A DNA stretch of 15,185 nt from CAYRZL01 sp964428795 (GCA_964428795.1 CAYRZL010000066.1:1-15185); one strand, 5' to 3'. Positions 7,259 to 15,032 are shown, counted from the stretch's first letter. The notes: generated by a model not told the origin, from the letters alone. Made by a program: numbers and translations.

Positions 7259-7278
7259 TTCATTTCTCTTCTTTTTTT

Positions 7279-7302
7279 CAAAGTAAAATTCTTTTTACTT
7301 TG
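7279..7302. repeat. Perfect 10-bp inverted repeat overlapping the kinase stop
   Basis: CAAAGTAAAA (7279-7288) and TTTTACTTTG (7293-7302) flank a 4-base loop and overlap the last codons and stop of the kinase. On the minus strand an A-run follows rather than a T-run, so this is not an intrinsic terminator for the operon. It could be a weak RNA hairpin or a protein site. Function unknown. Confidence 0.4.
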
Positions 7303-8779
7303 TGAGCATCCGGGCTACCGCATCTTTCCATCCTGCATATTTTTCTTCCCGCTGCGATGTTCCCATAACCGGACTGTAAACGGTATACTCGGAAGCTGCA
7401 AAAAGCTTGTCTTTATCAAATATCCCGACTGAAATACCCGCTGCATAAGCCGCGCCGATACCGGACAACTCCTCCGCTGCCGGCACGCATACCTCCTTGC
7501 CGGATATATCGCTCTGGAACTGCATCAGATAAGTGTTCCTGGTCGGTCCGCCATCTACCCGAAGCTGGCTGATCTCCACCCCGGTATCCTGTTCCATCGC
7601 CAGAATCAGATCCATAATCTGATATCCGATACACTCAAGCGCTGCCCTGACAATCTCATTTTTTCCCGTCGTCCTGGTAATGCCTACGATAGCGGCTTTT
7701 GCCTCCGCGTCCCAGTAAGGGGCGCCAAGACCCGTAAACGCAGGAATTATATAGGTTTTATCATCTGGATTGGCGCTGCAGGCCAGCTCCTGTGTCTCAT
7801 CAGCGTTTTCAATCAATTTCAGGTCATTTTTTAACCAGCTGATCACGGCGCCCGTATAATTAAGATTGCCCTCCAGACAATAAGTGATCTCGCCATCCAT
7901 CCCCCAGGCTATCGAAGTAACCACGCCGTGCTCGCTTGCCACCGGATTTTTACCGATATTCATCATGAGGGAGGAACCTGTTCCGTAGGTGGCTTTAATC
8001 ATGCCCGGGAGGATACAGCCCTGTCCAAATAATGCTCCGTGGGAATCTCCCAATATACCTGCAATCGGAATTGGCTGTTCCAAAAAGCCCTCAAAATCGG
8101 TATAACCAAAACATGAATTGGATTCGGTTACAGTCGCCAGTGCATTCATCGGTATCTGGAATAAATTGCAAAGCTCCTCGTCCCAGCTCAGCGTCCGCAG
8201 ATTAAAAAGCTGCGTTCTGGAAGCGTTCGAATAATCTGTCTTAAATGATTCGCCGTGAGTCAGTTTAAATAAAAGCCAGCTGTCGATTGTCCCCAGGCAT
8301 ACCATTCCTTTTTCTTTCCGTTCCGCTGCTCCTTCCGTATTTCGAAGCAGCCAGGCCATCTTACTTGCCGGAAAATACCCGGAAAGAGGAATCCCTGTCT
8401 TCTTTCTGACCTTTTCCCCGTATCCGGCTTCAGAAATACGTCTGCTGATCTCCTCTGCCCTGCCGCACTGCCACACAACGGCATAGGCAAGGGGTTCGCC
8501 CGTCTCCCGATCCCACATTGCTGTTGTCTCACGTTGATTGCTGATCCCCAGCGCCGCTACTTCTGACTTATCAATACCCGACTTTTTGACCAGATCACGA
8601 AATGTCTGTACCGTGTTCCGGTAGATCTCATTCAGGTCATGGGAAACCCATCCTTTTTCATTGATAATCTGCTCATGTGGCAGATCACTGCGACAGATCA
8701 GTTTTCCCCCGGAATCAAAGAGCATCGCTTTTGTCCCCTGCGTACTCTGGTCAATGCTCACAATATATTTTCCGCCCAT
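7295..8779 (-). CDS. FGGY-family carbohydrate kinase, glycerol-kinase-like; candidate apulose kinase
   Basis: The 494-residue protein is a full-length FGGY kinase: YIVSIDQSTQGTKAMLFD at the N-terminal ATP-binding fold, GISNQRETT at 78-86, DGGPTRNTYLMQFQSDI near 409-425 and GIGAAYAAG in the C-terminal domain. It uses ATP to phosphorylate a polyol or ketose in the cytoplasm. Numbering coincides with E. coli glycerol kinase: Arg83, Glu84, Trp103, Tyr135 and the catalytic base Asp245 are kept. Gln246 and Phe270, which line the glycerol pocket there, are both Ser here (GDSHG and GTGSS). The substrate is therefore probably larger than glycerol. With an isomerase and a transketolase in the same operon, a ketose such as D-apulose fits best. 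The start overlaps the transketolase stop by one base (TAATG). Glycerol kinase proper cannot be excluded. Confidence 0.9.
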   Translation of the reverse strand: MGGKYIVSIDQSTQGTKAMLFDSGGKLICRSDLPHEQIINEKGWVSHDLNEIYRNTVQTFRDLVKKSGIDKSEVAALGISNQRETTAMWDRETGEPLAYAVVWQCGRAEEISRRISEAGYGEKVRKKTGIPLSGYFPASKMAWLLRNTEGAAERKEKGMVCLGTIDSWLLFKLTHGESFKTDYSNASRTQLFNLRTLSWDEELCNLFQIPMNALATVTESNSCFGYTDFEGFLEQPIPIAGILGDSHGALFGQGCILPGMIKATYGTGSSLMMNIGKNPVASEHGVVTSIAWGMDGEITYCLEGNLNYTGAVISWLKNDLKLIENADETQELACSANPDDKTYIIPAFTGLGAPYWDAEAKAAIVGITRTTGKNEIVRAALECIGYQIMDLILAMEQDTGVEISQLRVDGGPTRNTYLMQFQSDISGKEVCVPAAEELSGIGAAYAAGISVGIFDKDKLFAASEYTVYSPVMGTSQREEKYAGWKDAVARMLTK

Positions 8780-9711
8780 TATTTTAAGTACTCCATTGCT
8801 TTTGCCGCAATACCCTCTGCATTCAACCCGTAATAGTCAAATACTTCCCTGGAAGTACCTGTAATGACCGGGGCATCCGGCAGCGCCATATTGATAACGC
8901 GTTTCGGGCACTCTCTGCCAACCACCTGGCTGACCATGGAACCAAGGCCTCCAAACGGAGCGTGCTCTTCCACTGTGATCACCAGCTTCGCCGCAGCGGC
9001 CTTTTCAACCAATGTCTTTTCGTCCAACGGTTTTACGCAGTACATATCAAGTACACATGCCTGAATACCTTTGTCTGCCAGGATCTCCGCTGCATCCTTC
9101 GCAGGTTTGACCATCTCTCCGCATGCAACCAAAAGTACGTCCGCGCCTTCCCGGATCACATTTGCCCGATTCATCACAAAAGGCGTATCCTCCTTGCTGT
9201 ATACATCTTCCACTGGATTCCTGCCGACACGGACATATGCCGGTTTTTCATCCAAAAGCAGCTCCTCGATCAGTTTTGCCGTCTGAAAACGATCGCTTGG
9301 TAGGTATACCCTCATATTCGGGATAGCGGACATTGCCGCGATATCCTGTGCAGAATGATGGCTCATTCCCAGCGCGCCGTAGCTGACGCCGCCGCTGATA
9401 CCGATCAAAGTTACATTTGCATTGGAATATGCGCAGTCAACTTTTGCCTGCTCATAACTTCTTGTTGAAACAAAGCTTGCCGGAGACGCCGCAAATACTT
9501 TTTTGCCGCATTTTGCCAGTCCCGCAGAGATGGAAACCAGATTCTGTTCTGCAATACCTACCTCGACAAACTGCTCCGGATATGCGTTTGCAAAGGGCGT
9601 CAGGGACGCGCTGCCTCTGGAATCGCTGCAAAGTACAACAATATCCTTATCTGTCCGCGCTTTTTCCATAAGCGTCTCGCAAATTGCCTGTCTGTTTGGA
9701 ATCTTATTCAT
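8779..9711 (-). CDS. Transketolase C-terminal subunit (split type)
   Basis: The 310-residue protein carries the pyrimidine-binding and C-terminal domains of transketolase. It has GIAEQNLVSISAGLAKCGKKVF with the conserved Glu55 that activates the thiamine diphosphate ring, GISGGVSYGALGMSHHSAQDIAAM with the active-site histidines, RVYLPSD, and a C-terminal domain from about 185 (ADVLLVACGEMVKPAKDAAE). It works with the N-terminal subunit encoded just upstream; the genes overlap by 8 bases and a very strong AAAGGAGG lies inside the upstream gene, giving coupled synthesis. Together they should cleave a ketose phosphate and move a two-carbon unit. In known apiose clusters an equivalent pair (AptA/AptB, from memory) acts on apulose-4-phosphate. 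The split form is normal for this family and is not a frameshift. Confidence 0.93.
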   Translation of the reverse strand: MNKIPNRQAICETLMEKARTDKDIVVLCSDSRGSASLTPFANAYPEQFVEVGIAEQNLVSISAGLAKCGKKVFAASPASFVSTRSYEQAKVDCAYSNANVTLIGISGGVSYGALGMSHHSAQDIAAMSAIPNMRVYLPSDRFQTAKLIEELLLDEKPAYVRVGRNPVEDVYSKEDTPFVMNRANVIREGADVLLVACGEMVKPAKDAAEILADKGIQACVLDMYCVKPLDEKTLVEKAAAAKLVITVEEHAPFGGLGSMVSQVVGRECPKRVINMALPDAPVITGTSREVFDYYGLNAEGIAAKAMEYLK

Positions 9712-10549
9712 TCAGAACGGCCTCCTTTCTGGCATCCAGATCCTTCATGATCTGTACGTACTCCTCCTCAGTCGGCACTTTATGATGCCATCCCGCCTTA
9801 TTCTCCATCACGGAAGAGCCAAAGCCTTTTGTTGTATTGGCAATGATGACCGTCGGCTTTCCTTTCATCTCTTTTGCCCTGTCAAACGCGTCGATCAGTT
9901 CCCCGATACAGTCGCCATTTACACTCAATACGTTCCATCCGAATGACGCCCAGCGTTCCTCCTGGTTGTCCTGTGTCATGACGTTCTCCGTACATCCGGA
10001 AATCTGCAGCCGGTTTCTGTCCACAACGGCGCAGAGATTATCCAGTTTATAATGTCCGCCCGCCATAGCGCCTTCCCAGACAGACCCCTCTGCCAGCTCT
10101 CCGTCTCCCATAACGGTATAGACACGGTAAGTGCGCCCGTCCATTTTCCCCGCAAGAGCCATGCCGACACACACGCCAAGCCCGTGACCGAGGGAACCGG
10201 AATTCATCTCAATACCCGGAAGTTTATTGTTCGGATGTCCGATGTATGGAGAACCGAACTTTGAAAATTTTTCGATCACTTCCTCCATCGGGAAAAATCC
10301 TTTCTGTGCCAGCACGGCATAATACGCTTCCACGGAATGCCCTTTGCTCAGAACAAATCTGTCCCTATCCGGATCATTCTGATTTTCCGGAGAAATATTC
10401 ATCTGATTAAAATACAGAGTTACAAGCGTATTCATAACGCTCATATCTCCGCCGATATGACCGCCCTTTCCGGAAACGATCATGTCGATCACTTTTTTTC
10501 TCAGGTCATATGCCAGTAACGTCAACTCTTTTGCTTCTTTCGACATCAT
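9704..10549 (-). CDS. Transketolase N-terminal subunit (split type)
   Basis: The 281-residue protein is the thiamine-diphosphate-binding half. GKGGHIGGDMS (His31), RFVLSKGHS (His71) and GSLGHGLG (His121) are the conserved histidine motifs. VMGDGELAEGSVWEGAM begins the GDG motif at 148-150, which ends at about Asn179 (VVDRNRLQ) and binds the diphosphate through a metal ion. The C-terminal subunit follows at once. The start is fixed by AGAGGTG about 8 bases upstream and by a 4-base ATGA overlap with the isomerase gene. The presence of a dedicated transketolase beside the housekeeping pentose pathway suggests an unusual ketose phosphate; apulose-4-phosphate is the leading candidate and others are possible. 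Confidence 0.93.
   Translation of the reverse strand: MMSKEAKELTLLAYDLRKKVIDMIVSGKGGHIGGDMSVMNTLVTLYFNQMNISPENQNDPDRDRFVLSKGHSVEAYYAVLAQKGFFPMEEVIEKFSKFGSPYIGHPNNKLPGIEMNSGSLGHGLGVCVGMALAGKMDGRTYRVYTVMGDGELAEGSVWEGAMAGGHYKLDNLCAVVDRNRLQISGCTENVMTQDNQEERWASFGWNVLSVNGDCIGELIDAFDRAKEMKGKPTVIIANTTKGFGSSVMENKAGWHHKVPTEEEYVQIMKDLDARKEAVLNE
9721..9728 (-). promoter_or_regulatory. Strong ribosome binding site inside the N-terminal transketolase gene
   Basis: AAAGGAGG on the minus strand lies 9 bases before the ATG of the C-terminal subunit at 9711, within the coding end of the N-terminal subunit. It shows that the second subunit is started independently, so the split is genuine. Confidence 0.8.
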
Positions 10550-11952
10550 ACATTTTCACCTCTTAAATACGCCTTAACCTTCTCCTCGATCGGATCATAG
10601 AGGTCAGGTTTCACGCCAATATATTTGCACGCCTCATATAATACGGGCACAACATCCTTATGGATACCTACACAGTGATGGATATATGGTCCCTCAACCA
10701 GCTTTGCCTCAAGACGCTTTAAATTTTCCACTTCAACCCACACATAAGTACCTTTTGTGTAAGGTCCTTTAATCCCTTTTGCGTGTCCCAGCAGCATCGA
10801 ATATTCGCCGTTATCGCCGTCAAATCTTGCCAGTGTCATATCGCCCGGCTTTGCCTGCGCCTCCACAGCCCCCGGATAGTCAAATGCCAGGGGATATCCA
10901 ATCGTCGGTTTTTCGCCTGCTACGGAGATCGGCCATGGTCCGCAGTGCTGCAGCAGCTCGCCGTTCTCATTATCAGGGTGACGCACCGTCCAGTCGGCAA
11001 AGAAGCTTCTCGTACCGTCCACTGCAGCCGCCTCAACCAGAAGAGCGGTAATAGCTCCGTGAATATCTGTCTCACACACAACCGGAATCCCTTCCTCATT
11101 TAAAAGGGAATTCGCCGCGCATGGCATAATACCGATCTCACCCTGCAGCGCATTCCAACACTGGATCGCAATCGCATTACAGCCGTATTTCGCCGCCAGT
11201 TTTTTCATGGCAACTTTTAATGCAGCTACATTTTCCAGTTCTTCCGGTTTTACGGCAATATTCATGCGGCTGCAGCAATAGTCTGTCACTTCCTTAATAC
11301 AATCCGGATTTGCCTTTGCTTCTTTCATAGCCTCTGTCAGTTCCGGAAGCGGAACAGGGGAGAGCTGGATATTAAAACGTTCCAGCAATTCACCTTCGTT
11401 GCACATGGTGGACCAGAAATCAAATGGCCGCGGCGCAATCTGAAGAATTCTTGTATGCCTGAATGTATCTACCACATTACATACTGCAAGGAAATCCCGG
11501 ATACCGCGTTCAAACTCCGGATCATCCAGCCTGCAGTTATTTACATATGTAAAAGGAACACGAAATCTGCGAAGTACCTTACCTGTAGCAAAAAGTCCGC
11601 ACTGACTGTCCCTTAACCGGATACCGTTCGCGTCCGGGCGCTCATCCCGGGGACCCCACAGCAGTATGGGAAGCCCCATATCTCTTGCCAGCCTGGCGCA
11701 GACATATTCCGTTCCAAAATTACAGTGCGGGAAAAAAATCCCCTTCACATCTGCTTTTTTGAATTTATCCTGAATCGCTTCGCGGTCTGCTTCATCATAA
11801 AACAAACCCTCCTCATTGATATCTGTGATATCAACAAATTCAATCCCCAACTCTTTCAGTTTTTTACGTGTCAGGTTTGCAAACCTGACCGCATCTGGTG
11901 CACTGAAGATACTTCTTCGCGTAGGTGCGAATCCTATTTTGATCTTCTTCAC
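10546..11952 (-). CDS. L-fucose/L-arabinose isomerase-family sugar isomerase; candidate apiose isomerase
   Basis: With the GTG start the protein has 468 residues, beginning MKKIKIGFAPTRRSIFSAP. It fits the L-fucose isomerase family: a Rossmann-like N-terminal part (KGIFFPHCNFGTEYVCARLARDMGLPILLWG), a central CWNALQGEIGIMPCAANSLL, then GIPVVCETDIHGAITALL with Glu294 and Asp296 as probable metal ligands, and a C-terminal EGPYIHHCVGIHKD with His425/426 near the site. Such enzymes interconvert aldose and ketose using a divalent metal. It is shorter than classical fucose isomerase (about 590). First gene of the operon, followed by transketolase and kinase genes, so its ketose product should be phosphorylated and cleaved. 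The substrate is unknown; apiose is inferred from context. GTG is chosen because AGGGAGGT lies 8 bases upstream, while the ATG at 12036 sits inside the -35 box. Confidence 0.88.
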   Translation of the reverse strand: MKKIKIGFAPTRRSIFSAPDAVRFANLTRKKLKELGIEFVDITDINEEGLFYDEADREAIQDKFKKADVKGIFFPHCNFGTEYVCARLARDMGLPILLWGPRDERPDANGIRLRDSQCGLFATGKVLRRFRVPFTYVNNCRLDDPEFERGIRDFLAVCNVVDTFRHTRILQIAPRPFDFWSTMCNEGELLERFNIQLSPVPLPELTEAMKEAKANPDCIKEVTDYCCSRMNIAVKPEELENVAALKVAMKKLAAKYGCNAIAIQCWNALQGEIGIMPCAANSLLNEEGIPVVCETDIHGAITALLVEAAAVDGTRSFFADWTVRHPDNENGELLQHCGPWPISVAGEKPTIGYPLAFDYPGAVEAQAKPGDMTLARFDGDNGEYSMLLGHAKGIKGPYTKGTYVWVEVENLKRLEAKLVEGPYIHHCVGIHKDVVPVLYEACKYIGVKPDLYDPIEEKVKAYLRGENV

Positions 11953-11960
11953 TTTAACCA

Positions 11961-11968
11961 ACCTCCCT
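11961..11968 (-). promoter_or_regulatory. Ribosome binding site that fixes the isomerase GTG start
   Basis: AGGGAGGT on the minus strand, 8 bases before the GTG at 11952. Together with the promoter at 12008-12036 it excludes the longer reading from 12036. Confidence 0.8.
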
Positions 11969-12007
11969 ATGTTCTCTACTGGTGAAAATGACGTTTCCAT
12001 TGTATTT

Positions 12008-12036
12008 ATTGTACTTGTTGTTCTGAATTTTGTCAA
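12008..12036 (-). promoter_or_regulatory. Promoter of the isomerase-transketolase-kinase operon
   Basis: TTGACA (12031-12036) and TACAAT (12008-12013) on the minus strand are separated by exactly 17 bases, a near-perfect sigma-A promoter. Transcription should start near 12001, leaving a leader of about 50 bases before the GTG at 11952. Confidence 0.85.
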
Positions 12037-12226
12037 TATTATTAAGTACGATTATTTAGTTTATTCAGTATTTTTTAACATTATTTAATTTACCGAAAGG
12101 ATTCCGCAATAACATAAATATTTACTTCAAACCCGTTATTTTCAAGGTTTTTCTGTTCTGATTTTCTTTTTGTATTTTAACGTACTTTCTTATGTTATTT
12201 TGGTCATTTTGACGAACCATTTCTTC

Positions 12227-12256
12227 TTGACATATGCGGTGATTCTTCTGTAAAAT
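12227..12256 (+). promoter_or_regulatory. Promoter of the divergent hydrolase gene
   Basis: TTGACA (12227-12232) and TAAAAT (12251-12256) lie 18 bases apart, with a predicted start near 12263 and about 50 bases of leader before the ATG at 12314. AGGAGG at 12301-12306 is the ribosome binding site, 7 bases before the ATG. Confidence 0.7.
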
Positions 12257-12313
12257 TAAAAATATACTTTAATAATTCAATTTATTATTTAATAAATTTC
12301 AGGAGGCAACTCT

Positions 12314-13858
12314 ATGTTAATAGAAAAATGGGGAATTTTTGAATTGGCCATAGACGGGAAAAGCGACGGAAATCCCTTTACCGATTACGAGATCCACGGC
12401 ACTTTTTCAAATGAAAAAGAAACATTGACGGTTAACGGTTTTTATGACGGAGACGGTGTCTACAAAATTCGTTTCATGCCGTCTTACGAGGGCGCCTACA
12501 ATTATCAGATTTCCGGTACGTTTTCCGACGAAATCCACACAGGCTCTTTCACCGCAGTAACTCCGACCGGGAACAATCATGGGCCGGTACGGGTATATAA
12601 ACAGTATCAGCTGGCCTACTCGGATGAAACGCCTCATTACTCTTTCGGCACCACTTGCTATACTTTCGATCTGCAGAAAGAGTCTATCGTAGAAAAAACC
12701 TTTGAGGAATTGAAAAAAGGATATTTTAACAAAATGCGTTTCTGTATCATGCCAAAGCACTATGATTTCTGTCTGTACGACCCGATTGCTTTCCCCTATG
12801 AGGGAACGCCTATGGACGCAAGCGTACTGACACGGGAAAATTTCAGCATGTACAACGGATGCCCGGAAGGGAACCATTGGGATTTCACCCGCTTCAACCC
12901 GGAATTCTTCCGAATCCATGATAAAACGATCGAGCGCCTGATGAATCTTGGAATCGAAGCAGATTTGATCATTTTCCACGCCTATGACCGTTGGGGATTT
13001 TCCCTGATGTCCATGGAAGACAATCTGAGATACCTGAAATATATCACAGCGCGCTACAGCGCATACCGCAATGTATGGTGGGCGCTTGCGAATGAATATG
13101 AATTGCTCGGGCACCTGTCGACGGACGACTGGGAACTGCTGGCCGCGGAACTGGCTGCCAACGACCCGTACGGCCACCTGCGCTCTATCCATAACTGTGA
13201 AGTTTTCTACGATTACACTAAGCCATGGATCACCCACTGCAGCTGCCAGCGCTGTGATCACTATAAAACTACCGAAACAACCTCTGAGCTTCGGGATACA
13301 TATGGCAAACCCGTAATCTGGGACGAAGTCGGATACGAGGGTGATTTTCCTCACTGCTGGGGTAATTTCACACCGGAAGAACTGACCCGCCGAAGCTGGG
13401 AAGCGCTGATCCGGGGCGGTTACTGCGGGCACAGCGAGACATTCCGAAGCGAGGACAATATCATCTGGTGGTGCCACGGCGGCAAGCTGAAAGGCATAAG
13501 CGCACTCCGTTTCCGGTTCATGAGGGATTTCCTGGATGACGTACCGGGGCACGGATTAAAAGAAGGACATCTGCGGGACGATATCCATTTCGAATGGGAT
13601 GACCAGGTTGCCGTTCCGGAAGAAGATGAGTACGCAGGGGAATATTACTTCTTCTACTTCAGCATCTGGCGTCCGCCTTTCCGCAAAATCTATATCGATG
13701 ACGATACATGGTATGACGCTGAAGTCATCGACACATGGAACATGACGGTCACGCCGGCCGGACGCCATAAAGGGAAATATGAACTTCCGCTTCCCGGCAT
13801 TCCGTATATCGGCATCCGACTGAAAAAAAGCGCTGATCAGAGCGATACGCCCCTGTAA
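12314..13858 (+). CDS. Second intracellular glycoside hydrolase (DUF5060, apiosidase-like barrel, DUF5605)
   Basis: The 514-residue protein is about the same length as, and collinear with, the hydrolase at 1620-3158; many blocks are identical (KSDGNPFTDYEI, GFYDGDG, HGPVRV, GIEADLI, EYNVWW-like RNVWW). It has no signal peptide, so it is cytoplasmic. Likely catalytic positions are Asn260-Glu261 (NVWWALANEYE) and Asp337-Glu338 (KPVIWDEVGYEG) in a TIM barrel, preceded by a DUF5060 sandwich (about 3-75) and followed by a DUF5605-like domain with HFEWDDQ and a long acidic insert (VPEEDEYAGEYYF). It is transcribed alone and diverges from the catabolic operon. Two such enzymes suggest different linkages or aglycones of the same sugar, or sequential action. 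Substrate inferred, not shown. Confidence 0.86.
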   Translation: MLIEKWGIFELAIDGKSDGNPFTDYEIHGTFSNEKETLTVNGFYDGDGVYKIRFMPSYEGAYNYQISGTFSDEIHTGSFTAVTPTGNNHGPVRVYKQYQLAYSDETPHYSFGTTCYTFDLQKESIVEKTFEELKKGYFNKMRFCIMPKHYDFCLYDPIAFPYEGTPMDASVLTRENFSMYNGCPEGNHWDFTRFNPEFFRIHDKTIERLMNLGIEADLIIFHAYDRWGFSLMSMEDNLRYLKYITARYSAYRNVWWALANEYELLGHLSTDDWELLAAELAANDPYGHLRSIHNCEVFYDYTKPWITHCSCQRCDHYKTTETTSELRDTYGKPVIWDEVGYEGDFPHCWGNFTPEELTRRSWEALIRGGYCGHSETFRSEDNIIWWCHGGKLKGISALRFRFMRDFLDDVPGHGLKEGHLRDDIHFEWDDQVAVPEEDEYAGEYYFFYFSIWRPPFRKIYIDDDTWYDAEVIDTWNMTVTPAGRHKGKYELPLPGIPYIGIRLKKSADQSDTPL

Positions 13859-13901
13859 ATCAAAGACCACCGCGGCATTCGCCGGATTTTTTTCGCACAA
13901 T

Positions 13902-13940
13902 AAAAGATACACTTTTCAAAACCTGAAAAGTGTATCTTTT
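13902..13940. terminator. Bidirectional terminator between converging hydrolase and lacI genes
   Basis: A perfect 17-bp inverted repeat (AAAAGATACACTTTTCA at 13902-13918 and its complement at 13924-13940) with a 5-base loop AAACC. T-rich ends occur on both strands (TCTTTTTT on plus, ATCTTTTATTG on minus), so it can end both genes. A smaller GC stem followed by a T-run (about 13873-13893) precedes it on the plus strand. Confidence 0.9.
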
Positions 13941-13953
13941 TTGAAATATCAGT

Positions 13954-14982
13954 TTATTTTTGAAGTTTGTTATATTCTGTTTCCGCCACGCTCTCCCTTT
14001 CTACAAGAGATGTTTTCAGGGCAATTTTCATATTCTCGAATCCTTTTTTCCTAATTCGTTTTATTAAAGAGTCTACAGCCATGATTCCCAACTGTTTTTT
14101 GTTCACCCGCATCGTAGATAAAGGCGGATTCATCATATCGCACAATGGCATATCGTCAAATCCCACAATGGAAATATCTTCCGGCACTTTATATCCATAT
14201 TCCTGAAAAGCTTTCATCGCCGCCGCCGCAATAATATCATTATCCGCAAAATAAGCGTCCGCCAGTTCCGGCTTATCCGACAGGATTCTGAGCATATCCC
14301 GATACCCCTGGACGGAAGTCGGAGATATCAGGTGCACATAAGAATGCGATGTGGAAATGTCATGTGCCCTCAGCGCCTGATAATATCCGTCTGCACGTTC
14401 TTCAAAATTGCTGATGGAAACCGAAGAATGCAGATATCCGATCTTTCTGTGCCCCATTTTTGCCAAATAGTCCGTAGCACAGTAAGCCCCCTGATTATTA
14501 TTGATCACAATGCAGTCATAATCCAGGTCCCTATAATAGCAGTCCAGCACAATAATGGGAATTTTCAATTCTTCAAACACGGAAAAATCTTCTCTGTCCA
14601 TCTCCGTCGCAAGCAGGATAATACCGTTGCCGTTTACAGACTGCAGATTTTTAATCTGTGCCTTTTTGTCCTGCGACTCGATAAAATACTGCATATTGAC
14701 AATACAGTTTTTCTCATTACATCTCTGTGTGATTCCCTCGATAACCTGGGAAAAGAACGGCGTATCCGACACGACCTGGGCGTGCTTCTGATAAATAACC
14801 AGCTGGACTGTTTTCTTTTCCAAAGCCGTCGTTTTCGGCGAAACATAATCATATTTTCTCGCCGCTTCCAGGACATTTTTCCTCGTCGCTTCGCTGATGC
14901 CCGGCCTGTTGTTAAAAACCATTGAAATTGTAGCCGGCGACACATTGAGCTTCTGCGCCAGCTCTTTTGCTGATATTCCCAT
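13954..14982 (-). CDS. LacI-family transcriptional regulator
   Basis: The 342-residue protein starts with the classic LacI helix-turn-helix (MGISAKELAQKLNVSPATISMVFNNRPGISEATRKNV, about 3-37). A hinge follows (EAARKYDYVSP), then a periplasmic-binding-protein-like effector domain (VQLVIYQKHAQVVSDTPFFSQVIEGI, CIVINNNQGAYCATDYLAKMGHRKIGYLHS, YKVPEDISIVGFDDMPLCDMMNPPLSTMRV). Such proteins repress sugar operons and release DNA on binding a sugar or sugar phosphate. It converges on the second hydrolase gene and is monocistronic. GAGGAAG about 10 bases upstream is a moderate ribosome binding site. A shared partial palindrome near its promoter and that of the binding-protein gene suggests that it controls both. 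The inducer is unknown. Confidence 0.95.
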   Translation of the reverse strand: MGISAKELAQKLNVSPATISMVFNNRPGISEATRKNVLEAARKYDYVSPKTTALEKKTVQLVIYQKHAQVVSDTPFFSQVIEGITQRCNEKNCIVNMQYFIESQDKKAQIKNLQSVNGNGIILLATEMDREDFSVFEELKIPIIVLDCYYRDLDYDCIVINNNQGAYCATDYLAKMGHRKIGYLHSSVSISNFEERADGYYQALRAHDISTSHSYVHLISPTSVQGYRDMLRILSDKPELADAYFADNDIIAAAAMKAFQEYGYKVPEDISIVGFDDMPLCDMMNPPLSTMRVNKKQLGIMAVDSLIKRIRKKGFENMKIALKTSLVERESVAETEYNKLQK

Positions 14983-15032
14983 ATACTAAACTTCCTCTAA
15001 ATAATTCATTAAACTTTGCTGAATTTGTTTTT

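Larger units (their letters stand above)
11953..12313. other. AT-rich divergent intergenic region between the isomerase operon and the second hydrolase
   Basis: This 361-base gap has no gene. It holds the minus-strand isomerase promoter near its left end and the plus-strand hydrolase promoter near its right end. Between them is a very AT-rich stretch with CGTACTT at 12181-12187 and its complement AAGTACG at 12044-12050, which might be paired regulator sites. Nothing else is clear. Confidence 0.7.

Noticed and set aside
8779..10549. Transketolase split considered as a frameshifted single gene
   Set aside because: The second half has its own ATG and a strong AAAGGAGG at ideal spacing, and two-gene transketolases are a known family form.
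11985..12000. cre-like (CcpA) sequence at the start of the isomerase leader
   Set aside because: Only one half (ACGTTTCCA/TGGAAACGT) fits the catabolite-response consensus; the other half has several mismatches.
12407..13552. 381-codon minus-strand open frame opposite the second hydrolase
   Set aside because: It is a shadow of a gene with clear paralogue, promoter and ribosome binding site; its translation shows no recognisable domain.
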